Made by a program: the position numbers and the translations under genes. Shown in pieces: positions 53,592 through 64,000 of a stretch of DNA of 64,000 nt (position 1 is the first letter of the stretch; every line of letters starts with the position of its first letter). Under the pieces are notes generated by a model. The model had not been told where the DNA came from and ran no database searches. It saw only the letters and a list, made by a program, of their open reading frames with translations. Source of the DNA: Lucinisca nassula. Lineage: Eukaryota; Mollusca; Bivalvia; Lucinida; Lucinidae. The stretch covers positions 14,830,538 to 14,894,537 of the forward strand of contig OY757017.1 of NCBI GenBank assembly GCA_963580285.1. The letters are read 5' to 3'.

Positions 53592-53815
53592 CCCTATTTC
53601 CATCAGGACTTGAAGAAATAGATTGTGCTGCATGATGCTTTCATGAAGAGCTGAAACCAACCACTCTGAGAACTGGTAAACTGTTTAGAAGTTCTAAGCC
53701 TGTCCTGGCAAAGTGGTAGAGGTCAGACCGTCTCTGCATACAAACCATATTGGTTTGCTTCTGCCAAAGGGTTTGAGATATTTTATTTCAACTTCAGGTA
53801 AAAATCCTACAAATT
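53592..53815 (+). mobile_element. SINE family R copy, diverged
   Basis: ATCAGGACTTGAAGAAATAG, GAAGAGCTGAAACCAACC, ACTGGTAAACTG and the tail-side GTAAAAATCCTACAAATTGG. The 3' tail is missing. Confidence 0.5.
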
Positions 53816-53845
53816 GGTATTACCTCCCTTACTTCCCTTGCAAGC

Positions 53846-53925
53846 TTGATAGTGTAGTTGATCTGAACCAGAGGGTCCTGAGTTCAATTCCAGGTGGAGG
53901 AGTGTTCTTTTTTTTTTTCTTTCTT
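53846..53925 (+). mobile_element. tRNA-like SINE head
   Basis: AGCTTGATAGTGTAGTTGAT (A-box side) and CTGAGTTCAATTCCAGG (B-box side), followed by a T-rich stretch. It is fossil or SINE-derived. Confidence 0.5.
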
Positions 53926-53980
53926 AAAAACACATAAACGTTATTATTAGTTGCAAGTTTGTAAACTTTCTTCTTTTTTT

Positions 53981-56630
53981 TGCTCACCTGTCACGTAGTG
54001 ACAAGGTGAGCTTTTGTGATCACTTTTTGTCCGTCGTCCGTCGTGCGTGCGTCCGTGTGTGCGTGTGTGCGTCCTTAAACAATTTCAAATAAGTATATCT
54101 CTATATCTCACATGGCCAATCTTGATCAAATTTCATGTGAAGCATCATCAGGTAGGGGGACAGGCTGCATAAGGTTTTTGGGCTGATCAGATTGGAATTC
54201 TGGTTGCCATGGCAACATATAGCTCCCATAGACTTATAATGGGAAAAATTTTAAAAATCTTCTTCTCTGAAACCACAGGGCCCAGAGCTAAGATATTTAG
54301 TATGTAGCAACGGCCAGTGGTCACCTACATAATTCCTGCCAATCATGCCCCTGGGTTTCAAATGGGCCACGCCCCGGGGCCCCTTCGCTCCCATAGACTC
54401 ATAATGGAAAAAAAAGCTTCAAAAATCTTCTTCTCTGAAACCACAGGGCCCAGAGCTTAGATATTTAGCATGTAGCAACGGCAAGTGGTCACCTACAAAA
54501 TTCCTGCCAATCATGCCCCTGGGGTCCAAACGGGCCACGCCCCAGGGCCCCTTAGTTCCTATAGAGTCATAATAGAAAACAGCTCAAAAAAGCTTCTTCT
54601 CTGAAACCACAGGGCCCAGAGCTGAGATATTTAGCATGTAACAAAGGCAAGTGGTCACCTACATTAATCCTGCCAATCACGCCCCAGGGCCCCTTAGCTC
54701 CCATAGACTCATAATATGAAAAAAAAGTTTCAAAAATCTTCTTCCCTGAAACCACAGGGCCCAGAGCTTAGATATTTAGCATGTAGCAAAGGCAAGTGGT
54801 CACCTACATAATTCCTGCCAATCATGCCCCTGGGGTCCAAATGGGCCACGCCCTGGGACCACATAGCTCCCATAGACTCCTAAGTGAAAAAAAGCTTCAA
54901 AAATCTTTTCCTCTGAAACCACAGGGCCCAGAGCTTAGATATTTAGCAGGTAGCAACGGCAAGTGGTCACCTACATAAATCCTGCCAATCATGCCCCTGG
55001 GGTCCAATTGGGCCATGCCCCGAGGCACCTTAGCTCCCATAGACTCCTAATGGAAAAAAAGCTTCAAAAATCTTCTCCTCTGAAACCACAGGGCCCAGAG
55101 CTTAGATATTTAGCATGCAAGTTTTCACCTACATAAATCCTGCCAATCATGCCCCTGGGGTCCAAATGAACCACGCCCCGGGGCCCCTTAGCTCCCATAG
55201 ACTCCTTATGGAAAAAAAGCTTCAAAAATCTTCTTCTCTGAAACCACAGGGCCCAGAGCTTAGATATTTAGCATGAAGCAATGGCAAGTGGTCACCTACA
55301 TTTTTCCTGAAAAGCATGCCCCTGGGGTCCAAATGGGCCATGCCCCGGGGCCCCTTAGCTCCTATAGACTCCTAATGGAAAAAAGCTTAAAAAATCTTCC
55401 TCTCTGAAACCAGAGGGCCCAGAGCTCCCATATTTAGCATGTAGCAACGGCAAGTGGTCATCTACATAAACCCTGCCAATCATGCCCCTGGGGTCCAAAT
55501 GGGCCACGCCCTGGGGCCCCTTAGCTCCCATAGACTCCTAATGGAAAAAAAAGCTTAAAAAATCTTCTTCTCTGAAACCATAGGGCCCAGAGCTTAGATA
55601 TTTAGCAGGTTGCAAGGGCAAATGGTCACCTAGATAAATCCTGCCAATCATGCCCCTTGGGTCCAAATGGGCCATGCCCCGGGGCCCCTTAGCTCCCATA
55701 GACTCCTAATGGAAAAAAGCTTAAAAAATCTTCTTCTCTGAAACCACATGGCCCAGAGCTTAGATATTTAGCATGTAGCAATGGCAAGTGGTCACCTACA
55801 TAAATCCTGCCAATCATGCCCCTGGGGTCCAAATGGGCCAGGCCCCGGGGCCCCTTAGCTCCCATAGACTCCTAATGGAAAAAAGCTTCAAAAATCTTCT
55901 CCTCTGAAACCACAGGGCCCAGAGCTTAGATGTTTAGCAGATAGCAATGGCAAGTGGTCACCTACATAAATCCTGCCAATCATGCCCCTTGGGTCCAAAT
56001 GGGCCACGCCCTGGGGCCCCTTAGCTCCCATAGACTCCTAATGGAAAAAAGCTTCAAAAATCTTCTTCTCTGAAACCACAGGGCCCAGGTCACCTACATA
56101 AATCCTGCCAGTCATGCCCCTTGGGCCAGAATTGGCCATATCCATGGCCCATTAGCTACCATGGATGGACTTAAAATGGGAAAAAACTTAAAATGGAAAA
56201 AAAACTTGAAAAATATTCTTCTGTGAAACGATAAGGCCCAGAGCTTAGGTATTTAGCCTGTAGCAACATGGAGTTGTTGCCTACATGAATCCTGCCTGAG
56301 TCTTGCCCCTGGGGTTCAAATTGGCCAAATCCTGTGGCTTTTTAACTCCAATAAACTTATAATGGAAAAAAAGCTTTAAAAATCTTCTTCTCTGAAACCA
56401 TGAAGTACGGACCTTAGATATTTAGTATATAGCAACATAAAATGGTCGCCTACATAAATCCTGCCAACCATGCCCTTTGGGTCAAAATTGACCTATGGAC
56501 TTATACTGGAAAAAAAAAATAAAAATCTTCTCCAAAGCCGTAAGGTCCAGAGCTCAGATATTTAGTATGTAGCAATGTCAAGTGGTCTCCTACACTTATG
56601 ATTTTCTGGTACACAGGTGAGCGATATAGG
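53981..56630. repeat. GCTCACCTG element with ~166-bp tandem array
   Basis: Starts GCTCACCTGTCACGTAGTGA and ends CACAGGTGAGCGATATAGGG, a bivalve repeat type. Between them are about 14 units of roughly 166 bp: CATAGACTCCTAATGG, CTTCTTCTCTGAAACCACAG, GCCCAGAGCTTAGATATTTA, AAGTGGTCACCTACATAAAT, CCTGCCAATCATGCCCC, GGGCCACGCCCCGGGG. The outer units are most diverged, the central ones most alike. No coding evidence. A GTCCGTCGTCCGTCG microsatellite lies near 54031. Confidence 0.75.
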
Positions 56631-56774
56631 GCCATTGGGCCCTCTTATTGTCAAATATATAAATTTCGTTTTGTACAATGCAAAGGCTTGGAAATTTTCT
56701 TGTTCATTTTTCTTAGGGGTACTCTTTGGTTCTCTTTCAATTGCTGCAATCTGTTTAACTCTTTTACATAAGAA

Positions 56775-57512
56775 ACATGCATGCATACTCACACTCAGGC
56801 ATGCATGCACATACACATGCATGCACACACACACTTGCCTGCTCACATGCATGAATGCACACTTGCCTACACACATGCATGCATGCACTCATGCATGCAT
56901 GCACACACACAAGTGACGCATGCACTCATGCATACATGTATGCATGCACACATGCATGCATGTTCACACTCATGCATGCATACACATGCATGCACACTTG
57001 CCTGCATACATGCATGCATGCACACACACAAGTGATGCATGCACTCATGCATACCTGTTTGCATCACACATGCATATATGCACGCATGCTCACACTCATG
57101 CATGCATTTACATACACACATGTATGCACACACATGCTTGCATGCACACATGCATGCATGCATGCACACAATGCATGCATGCACTCATGCATGCATGCAC
57201 ACACATACATGCCTGCACACGCATGTAAATGCATGAGTGCATGCATGCATGCATAAATGCACCCACTCACTCATGCATACATGCATGCATGCACACATGC
57301 AGGCATGCAAGCGTGCACACACACATGCATACATGCACATACACACCCATAAATGCATGTACATATGCATGCATCACTCATTCATGCATGCATTCACACA
57401 CACACACATGCATGCAGGCATGTATGCATGTCACACATGCATGCATACATGGGCTCATGCATTCATATACACATGCAAGCATGTACTCACTTATGCATGC
57501 ATGCACGCACAA
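56775..57512. repeat. CATGCATGCACACA-type low-complexity tract
   Basis: About 740 bp built from ATGC and AC units: mostly alternating pyrimidine-purine, broken by occasional CTC, CCTG or GAA. All six frames are open in places with M-H-A-C repeats, which is an artefact of composition. Such sequence favours left-handed Z-DNA and is prone to replication slippage. Confidence 0.85.
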
Positions 57513-58530
57513 CATACTCAAATGTTGGGTATAACAACTTGTTATTTGAAGCAATATCTACTTTAAGGATCCTGAGCTCAAGGTCGAGGTCACGGTCTAT
57601 TTTTTAGAAAACCTTTGTCATTGCTGTAGTGCTTCATATAAATGTTGTGTATGAATTGCTGCAGTCTATTGAACTGTTTTACAAAACAAAATGTCACTTT
57701 TGGAGAAAAGAAACCTGCATAATTGAAATTTTATTTGGTTAGGCCCCTATAGGCCAGATATGTTGCCTTCTGCCAACTCTTACTACATATGCAGGTTGCA
57801 GCTTTGCTGACGTCAAACCCGTCCATAATGCCGTCAGGCATTTTTCTTGTCATGAGTTGTTGAATCCTGTTCTCATGTAAAAATTATATAAAATGCTTCA
57901 AATTCAAAATGTTGTCTGCTGAAAAATAACCAGCATGCAGAGTGTTAAATACCTGGCTTTACTATTGTCTACAGTTCTTCAAACAGTTATAAACCAGGCA
58001 ATATGATAAATGAATCACTGTCTATTTTATAGTGATTACATTTCTAACCATAGTCATTAACGCTGTTTGTGAAACTGTTACTGCTACTATACTATAGCTC
58101 CAATCACAGGTCTTGATACCAAAATATGTCAGTCTAAAATCAATAAANNNNNNNNNNNNNNNNNNNNNNNTAATGGGGGTTGTGTGTGTGGTGGTGTGCT
58201 GGGGGGGGGGGGTAGAATAGTGGTTAGGCTTCACGAACCTTTCAAAGTTATTTCACTTATTCCAAGTCGACAATTTATCAGAAGATGGCGAAACAAAGAG
58301 TACTCGGAGAAAAACCACCTGACCTTCCTTTGCAGAGCTTGGCGTCTCACATGTTCGAACTACCACATGGTCCCAAGGCATTCGAGATATCGAGGTTTTA
58401 CTATGGATGCATTGTGGTCAAATGGTACAATATATCACTGCAAATATAAAACACATGGTAAGATTTTTGGTGAACTTGACTTAATTTCAAGGTCACACTA
58501 TTGCAAATAGTGTCTAATGAATTTGGTGTA
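57513..58530. other. Unassigned sequence with an N gap
   Basis: N bases at 58148-58170 mark an assembly gap. Next to it (58171-58215) is a G/T-rich tract with a G-run of about 12, so the gap probably reflects unresolved low complexity. Elsewhere only a CTCAAGGTCGAGGTCACGG phrase (about 57575) and a CAAGGTCACACTATTGC phrase (58488) are notable. Confidence 0.5.
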
Positions 58531-58807
58531 CATCACGTGAACCAGTCCGTGAAATGAAAATCCCCTATGCCCCACTTGATATAGAGAAAACGGGGGTTTA
58601 CGGGGATTTACATTATTTTTCTTATTTTTCTCCAAGACATAGGTTGTGGGTACTCGTTAGAACCACCTCAATGAGGCGGTTCTAACGAGCACCCACGACC
58701 TATGTTTGCAGTATTTATAAGTAAAATATCAGGGACTTTCATCAGAAAAGTAGCCGTTTTGGAGATGAGAAAAATGCACCATGTCGTACGGGTGTGTTAT
58801 CGTAATG
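58531..58807. mobile_element. MITE, ACACACCCGTGCG family with GAACCGCCTC core
   Basis: Starts CATCACGTGAACCAGTCCG, ends CGGGTGTGTTATCGTAATG. The core hairpin CTCGTTAGAACCACCTC / GAGGCGGTTCTAACGAG is at about 58650-58690. Confidence 0.7.
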
Positions 58808-58816
58808 AATCAGTTA

Positions 58817-59105
58817 AACCTCGATAACTCGAATACATTGGGACCATGAAAATCTGTTCGAAATAGTAGTAGTTCGAACTACAGAGGGTAACCATAATGC
58901 CAGGTCATGTGATATGCAGTTGATGACTTAGCGCTGTACATCATGTCAACAAGTCCTTGAAATAAACCCCACTTTATATAGAGAAAACTGGGGTTTACAG
59001 TGGTATACATTAATTTTCTTATTTTTGCTCCAAGACATAGGCGTTAGTTAACGAATCAAGACATGTTTAATGCATCGTTAAATCTTTCATTAATTTGCAT
59101 GGTAT
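58817..59105. mobile_element. Two MITE fragments
   Basis: 58817-58890 is the left end of the GATGGCTCGAAC family (AACTCGAATACATTGGGACC). 58937-59042 is a left half of the CATCACGTGAACAAGTCC family (CATCATGTCAACAAGTCC to CCAAGACATAGG). Both are truncated. Confidence 0.45.
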
Positions 59106-59380
59106 CATGTTAACTTGTCCATGTAATGTCCCCCCCCTTAGACCCCACTTTATATGAAGAAAACTGGGGTTCACCATTTACGGGGTAACAGTTTCCCTAT
59201 TACCAAGACATAGGCTGTGGGTACTCATCGGAACCGCCCCAATGAGGCGGTTCTAACGAGCTCCCACAATCTATATATCGAAAATAAATAAGGAAAAAAA
59301 AAACAACATGACAAATGTTCGTCAGAAAAGAAACCACTTTCGAAATATGAAATACTTCACAATGCCACACGGGTGTGTCG
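59106..59380. mobile_element. MITE, ACACACCCGTGCG family, diverged
   Basis: CATGTTAACTTGTCCATGTA on the left, CACACGGGTGTGTCGACA on the right, with core GGAACCGCCCCAATGAGGCGG at about 59230-59260. Confidence 0.6.
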
Positions 59381-59442
59381 ACATATTTTTTTCTAATTTT
59401 TCCCAGAAAACAGGATTTGCCATTTCATGCAAATTGTCCCCT

Positions 59443-59541
59443 TAGTACTATTTTTCCCAGAAAATAGGACTTGGCCTTTAATGCAAATTGCCTTAGACAG
59501 TTTGCATGAGATTTCAAGTCCTGTTTTCTGGGAAAAATATA
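59443..59541. repeat. Hairpin MITE with TTTTTCCCAGAAAA ends
   Basis: TTTTTCCCAGAAAATAGGAC and GTCCTGTTTTCTGGGAAAAA are inverted ends of a roughly 100-bp element. A third, direct copy of the end lies at 59397-59416. Confidence 0.6.
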
Positions 59542-59639
59542 AGAAAAGTATCAAGACATTGTCGTCTGCTGGATTAGCCCAGAGATCGGTAAAGGTTAAG
59601 GATATCTTTTCGATCTTTTATTGAGAAGAGAATGTCGTG

Positions 59640-59725
59640 TGTACTTATAAGAATCAGTCGACCGAGTCTAAGAGAGCTATCGAGAGGTCCTGGGTTCGAG
59701 TACCAGTCGAGTATCACTTTTAGCT
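59640..59725 (+). mobile_element. tRNA-like 3' half
   Basis: AGGTCCTGGGTTCGAGTACC is a good B-box/T-arm segment, preceded by a poorly conserved 5' part (AATCAGTCGACCGAGTC). A GGCGTC microsatellite follows at 59760-59812. Confidence 0.4.
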
Positions 59726-59844
59726 CGCTTGGATCAAGTCCATGAATAGCTATTGCACTTCCACCGGCGTCGGCGTCGGCATTGGCGTTGAAGTCGGCGT
59801 CCGCATTTACGTTAAAGTTTTTAAGAGCTATATGAAGGACTTGG

Positions 59845-60640
59845 TTCATATTTGGTATGATAATAGATATACTCGTACATTGTAGCTCCAAAGTTATATT
59901 CGACACTACCCCCGCCCATGATAATGCGCCAAGATCTTAAAATTTTATGTTCATTTTTTTTTTTTTTTGAATTTTGTTTTTAACTGCTCATATTTTCCAA
60001 ACCATATAACGCATTTGGTCCATATTTGGTATGGTGATAGATATAGGTCCAAAGTTTCCTCCAACAGTAACCCCGCTCATGCCTATTACCTCAAGGTCAA
60101 GGTCACAGACGTAGAAATTTTTAATGTTAAGTTTTTTAACAGCTTATATTTTCCAAACCATATGATGGATTTGGTTCATATTTGATATGATGATAGATAT
60201 TGCTTCAAAGTTTTGTTCAGCATTACCCTCACCCATGACTTGAATGTCAAGGTCATGGACTTAGAATTTTTCGTAAGAGTTTTTAACAGGTCAGATTTTC
60301 CAAACCATACAGTGGATTTGGCCCAAGTTCATATTTGGATTGATGACAGATATAGATCCAACCGTTTATTCAGCAATACCCTCACCCATGACCTCAGGGT
60401 CAAGGTCACAGACCTTTATGTTAACATTTTAAGTTTCCAAAGTTTTATACAGCAACCTCCCCTACCCCCCCCCACCCACCCCCACCCCCACCATGTCCAT
60501 GACCGGAAGATCAAGGTTATAGACTTAGAAATTTTGTGTTAAATTTATTTTAGAGCTCATAATTCCTAACTTTGCAATAGATTTTTTTCATATTTAGTAT
60601 GATGATAGACATAGGCCCAACGGTTCATCAGGCAATACCC
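59845..60640. repeat. Tandem array related to 27630-28484
   Basis: About five units with CATATTTGGTATGATGATAG, CAAAGTTTT and CTCAAGGTCAAGGTCACAG (near 60092; variants near 60243 and 60393). A C-rich run lies at 60458-60490. Confidence 0.65.
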
Positions 60641-61048
60641 CCCCACCTATGCCTATGGTCTGAAAGAGACTTTCCCAAGTGAGGTATGCTGTCCGATGAC
60701 AGCTTTTGTTTCCTGCCCTGTGATATGTCTTTGAAAATAAAGTCAAGGTTAGCAAGGTCTAATCAAATGCAACAAGTTTTATATCTATATTCTGGAGACA
60801 TTTATTGGCCGAATTTGACAGCTATAATGGGAGCCCTTGACCTTGAAAACGAGATCAAGATAGGCCATCAAAACCTAATCACCGTTACCCCCCCCCCCCT
60901 GCAACAGAACAGAACACCGTCGGAGCGGAACGGGAGGGTTAGGGTGCATGGTATTCCAAATGCCTCCAAATACTGTTACAACGTTGAGTCAGCGTTGTGT
61001 GCCTGCTGGGTAATCATCGGAAGTAGGTACCGATAAGCTCAAGATATT
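60641..61048. other. Unassigned sequence
   Basis: An open frame of 116 codons at 60686-61036 has a C-run and no recognisable motif. I do not consider it a gene. Nothing else is supported. Confidence 0.4.
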
Positions 61049-61231
61049 TAAGAAATAGATCAGCTGTAACTGTGATTTGTTGTGTAATAAATCACAGTTT
61101 GGAGGTCAGTTGTAAAGTAGACAAATCATGAGCGCGTAGCGCGCGTGATTTGTCTACTTACAACTGACCGACAAACTGTGATTTATTGCTCAACAAATCA
61201 CAAACTAGAGCTGATCTATTTCGATTCTAAC
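61049..61231. repeat. Palindromic MITE, AAATAGATCAGCTGTAAC ends
   Basis: Arms of about 85 bp run from AAATAGATCAGCTGTAACTG to a centre GAGCGCGTAGCGCGCG and back to GAGCTGATCTATTT. It includes AAATCACAGTTTG and ACAAATCA motifs in both arms. Confidence 0.7.
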
Positions 61232-61621
61232 ACGCTGCAAAATCGGCAATAATATTGTTGCTTCCTTCAAAATCTCACAACCTTTCGCCATTGTTAGAAG
61301 AAATCCCGCTAAAATTATCGACTGAAACACCTGCATTTATATCCTTTTCTTACGTTTTCGATGCGAGAAAATGACGTTACACCGTCTAACGTCAAGGAAA
61401 TCGACTAGTGACGTCATAAATTGGAAATTTTAATGACGTCACTCGTCACGCTCTTCCTAGTTGCGATTTGTTGCAGAATAAAACACAGTTAATTTCCATT
61501 GCCTATATAGGCGCGCTGTGTTAGAATGTTAATTGAAATGCGAAAACTCCAGCAAAAACCACCCCATGCGAAATTCCTATAAACACGACCTCTGACAAGC
61601 TAGGCCTACGTAGAGCAAAAT
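61232..61621. other. Unassigned sequence with a weak inverted pair
   Basis: TTCTAACACGCTGC (61215) and GCGCGCTGTGTTAGAA (61512) are inverted, and several GACGTCA sites lie between. It may be a degraded element. Confidence 0.35.
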
Positions 61622-61855
61622 ACCCCATCCATCGGGGCTTGGAGAAATAGACTGGGCTGCATGGTGCTACCACGCAGAGCTGAAACCGACTGCACATGAA
61701 CACTGGTAAACCACAAGTGATGCGAGTCAGACCGCCCATGCATACAAACCATGCATGCAGGTTTTCACCTCAATGTTTGGTAAACGTCCCACAAAATTGG
61801 AAGTAACGCCTCCAAAATGACGTAAATAGTGTTGCCGGGAAATAAACAAATCAAC
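61622..61855 (+). mobile_element. SINE family R copy, internal deletion
   Basis: CATCGGGGCTTGGAGAAATAG, CACGCAGAGCTGAAACCG, CACTGGTAAACCAC, then a tail side GTCCCACAAAATTGGAAG. A middle segment is shorter than in other copies. Confidence 0.6.
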
Positions 61856-61980
61856 GTATTAAAAAAAACAACAACTTGAAATCTATATATGACACTGGTT
61901 TATCTCAAAAGATAAATTTGTCTAGACACTCGCCCGTCGTCCTTTTTAGGTTATCTCCCTTCCTATACATTTTCTTTCAG

Positions 61981-62235
61981 ACAGGAACTGTCCGTGTGCC
62001 TCTGATCTGCAATGCTATGCGTTTTGGTTTATTCTCTGCCTCGGAAGATCAATGTAAGACATCACGCGCTGCCTTTGTTGTGTTCGTGCGTCTGTTCGTT
62101 TGTCTGTCTGTCAATAAAGAGAGTACACTAGACGCACCCTTGTACTTTATACTTGACACTAGAAGTCTGAAGTTTGGCCCTTGTCACACCACTGTATCAA
62201 ATGTACAATGTCCATTTTACAGTATTTCACAATAA
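61981..62235 (+). CDS. Candidate terminal exon of an unknown gene
   Basis: A strong acceptor context (CCTATACATTTTCTTTCAG) precedes an 84-codon frame, TGTVRVPLICNAMRFGLFSA to CPFYSISQ, ending TAA at 62233-62235. An AATAAA overlaps the stop (62232-62237). Five cysteines are spread through it. No upstream partner exon is apparent in the window, and a simple GTCTGTCTGTC run lies inside, so it may be a chance frame in a retroposed 3' end. Confidence is low. Confidence 0.25.
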   Translation, partial: TGTVRVPLICNAMRFGLFSASEDQCKTSRAAFVVFVRLFVCLSVNKESTLDAPLYFILDTRSLKFGPCHTTVSNVQCPFYSISQ

Positions 62236-62389
62236 AAATCATTATTTTGTGTGTATTGTGAATGAAATGTTTTCATAATGTTTTCATTCTTTATTATCAT
62301 TCTTTAAACGAAAAGATTTTTGGAATAATAAAAATTGCTCAGGTAAGAATAAAGACTCAGACATCATGAAAACACGTACATAGAAATTC

Positions 62390-62640
62390 ATTGTAAACTC
62401 TACTACCGGAAAAACGAAAATTAAAATATGAAAAGATGTGATATTTTTCTTATTTCTGCTCAAAATATGGATTGTGGGTACTCGTTAGAACCGCCTCATC
62501 GAGGCGGTTCTAACGAGTGTCCATAATCTATATATTAGAGCAGAACTAATAAAAATAAGGTTTACCCCTGTAAACCCCAGTTTTACTATATAAAAGTGGC
62601 GTTCAAGTGGACCAAAATTATAAAGGCGTGTTTTCGTGAT
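62390..62640. mobile_element. MITE, ACACGCC-related family with GAACCGCCTC core
   Basis: CATTGTAAACTCTACTACCG on the left, GGCGTGTTTTCGTGATGG on the right, with a perfect core hairpin GTACTCGTTAGAACCGCCTC and complement at about 62475-62520. Confidence 0.65.
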
Positions 62641-62735
62641 GGAGAAAAGCCATACTCTTCGGCGTCAATGTCGGCCATACAGCTCGGATCCATAGTTAGC
62701 CACTACAAAAGTATATTGAAAATTTTACAACCAAA

Positions 62736-62963
62736 AAATGAAAAAAAAATCGGAAAAAAATCTAATTTTTTTCATATTTCTGCTTAAAACATACCTTGTG
62801 GGAACTCGCTAGAACCGCCTCAGAGAGGCAGTTCTAACGAGTGCCCACAATCTATTTCTAGCAAAAATAAGAAGAAAAATATATACTCCTGTAAACCCCT
62901 GTTTTACCATATAAAAGTGTGGTTTAAGGGTGTCAAAATCATATAGGCGTTTTTTTCATGACG
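62736..62963. mobile_element. MITE, ACACGCC-related family with GAACCGCCTC core
   Basis: The core CTCGCTAGAACCGCCTC / GAGGCAGTTCTAACGAG is at about 62800-62845. The right end is CATATAGGCGTTTTTTTCATGACG; the left end is A-rich and ill-defined. Confidence 0.6.
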
Positions 62964-63239
62964 CTGGAGACCAAAACATTTTAACTCACCAAAGACAATA
63001 TTTAATACATTAGTATTTTAGCTGAAAAAAGAGAGAAAGATTGTGAGAAGCTTTTGTATTTGTAAACTAATCACTTTTTTCAGCAAAAAATACAGTGAAA
63101 TTCCGCTATTAAAATCACCTATAAGTTACAGAAATAAGGCTTTTAAAAGCATATTTAGAATTCATTTGTTTTCTACATCCAGTGTGCTCCTGTGGAAGAC
63201 CCCCTTTGGAACTGTACAAAAGTGGTCTTAAATAAAAGC

Positions 63240-63300
63240 AAAAAAAAAAAAAAAAAAAAAAAAGGAAAATAATAATAATAATAATAAAAATATGGCTCAC
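63240..63300. repeat. Poly(A) and AAT microsatellite
   Basis: An A-run of about 24 followed by (AATAAT)n between a hairpin arm (AAAGTGGTCTTAAATAAAAGC) and GGCTCACC. Its length may be unreliable. Confidence 0.7.
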
Positions 63301-63308
63301 CTCATTAG

Positions 63309-63394
63309 AGCATGAACTTGGTCCTGCTCATAAATATTAAAATGCCAACATATGTTGGCTTTTTAAAATTTATGAGCAGGACCAAGTTCATGCT
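63309..63394. repeat. 86-bp hairpin, AGCATGAACTTGGTCCTGC arms
   Basis: AGCATGAACTTGGTCCTGCT and its complement form arms of about 32 bp around ATGCCAACATATGTTGGC. The flanking GGCTCACCTC and GGGTGAGCTC extend the symmetry. Confidence 0.7.
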
Positions 63395-63611
63395 GGACTG
63401 TGGATTTTTTTTATTATTTTTTATAACCTCTGGGTGAGCTCAGATTTCATGCGTCACATGAAAGTCATATGAAAGTATGTACAATCAGTAGTACGATTAT
63501 ATATGAAATTACATTTTTTTTCTAATGAAGTGCCAATACTTACCTGCCATGTGAAATGCACGCAAAATGTGGATTAACATTTCAGACCAACAGGGGTAAA
63601 TAAAACAGCTG

Positions 63612-63905
63612 TAGCCCCCGCCCATCGGGGCTTGAAGAAATATATGGGCTGCATGATGCTTCCACGCAGAGCTGAATCCGACCCACACACGAGTACTGGT
63701 AAACCGCTTAGGGGATCTAAGCCTGCCCAGGCAAAGCGGTGTAAGTCGGACCGTCCATGCTTATAAACCCTATTGGTTTCATTGGGCGACAGGGCTTGAG
63801 ATGTCATTTCATCTCAGTGTCGGGTAAAAGTCCCACAAAATTGGAAGCGACGTCTCCAAAATGACCAATAAAGTGTTGACGTGGACGATAATCCTCAAAT
63901 CAATC
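63612..63905 (+). mobile_element. SINE family R copy
   Basis: Head GCCCCCGCCCATCGGGGC, body CACGCAGAGCTGAATCCG and GAGTACTGGTAAACCGC, tail side ATGACCAATAAAGTGTTGAC to CCTCAAATCAATC. Nearly full length. Confidence 0.7.
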
Positions 63906-63945
63906 ATTCAATCAAATCCACAATGAATCCAATGGATGGATAGTT

Positions 63946-63990
63946 AGTTGGTTGATTGACGGTTTAACGGCCCAGTCAACACCATTAGGG
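63946..63990 (-). mobile_element. Start of the 39590-type SINE-like repeat, cut by the window end
   Basis: GGTTTAACGGCCCAGTCAAC matches the phrase at 39605 and about 19895. Confidence 0.45.
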
Positions 63991-64000
63991 CCATAACAAG

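Noticed and set aside
56562..57607. Several overlapping frames of M-H-A-C repeats on both strands
   Set aside because: Low-complexity CATGCACA sequence is open in all frames. No gene signal.

Overview
The window looks like nuclear DNA of a bivalve mollusc, probably a heterodont clam or mussel. That guess rests on style: AT-rich, intron-rich sequence; tRNA-headed SINEs ending in a GCGACATTAAACCC-type tail; repeats resembling widespread bivalve families (ends such as GCTCACCTG, unit phrases such as CTCAAGGTCAAGGTCAC); and dense TTAA- and TA-flanked MITEs. No prokaryotic gene organisation, rRNA or convincing free-standing tRNA gene is present.

One host gene can be followed on the + strand in the first half. 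Well-supported coding exons lie at 10128-10196, 15138-15298, 18533-18674 and 22123-22215, with phases that join perfectly. A frameshifted penultimate exon lies at 26760-26812 and a short terminal exon at 33007-33032. Two candidate upstream exons lie at 252-300 and 1799-1852. The predicted C-terminus is leucine-rich and helical (HEAT/ARM-like); I do not recognise the gene. A weaker candidate terminal exon with an AATAAA signal lies at 61981-62235. Everything else is transposable-element or tandem-repeat DNA.

Layout. 3465-9845: a GGGGGAGTTCC-ended element (U) carrying an inverted copy of its own family. 9888-15137: TTAA MITEs, a 48-bp satellite grown from a MITE core, and a 1.1-kb foldback element (13847-14959) inside that satellite. 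15400-24900: MITEs and SINEs. 24900-32900: a nested stack of 21-bp satellite, bivalve tandem-repeat elements, a SINE, a MITE fragment and a 2.5-kb inverted-repeat element (W, 28695-31192). 33287-34626: a dead mariner (DD34D) just past the host stop codon.

36069-49370: a previously unremarked-looking 13.3-kb element with about 400-450 bp imperfect terminal inverted repeats and a 9-bp target duplication. It sits in a piggyBac-like MITE, which sits in a SINE. It carries a decayed I-type LINE (40441-46292), a GC-rich block of unknown origin and many smaller repeats, but no recognisable transposase. 53981-56630: a 166-bp tandem array. 56775-57512: about 740 bp of mostly alternating pyrimidine-purine DNA. 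57513-64000: more MITEs, SINEs and arrays.

The best candidates for something new are the 13.3-kb element, the U and W elements (three insertions at AAA|TTT with no visible target duplication), and a palindromic core (GAACCGCCTC ... GAGGCGGTTC) shared by MITEs with different ends. All coordinates of repeat boundaries are by eye; those with target duplications or empty sites are the most reliable.
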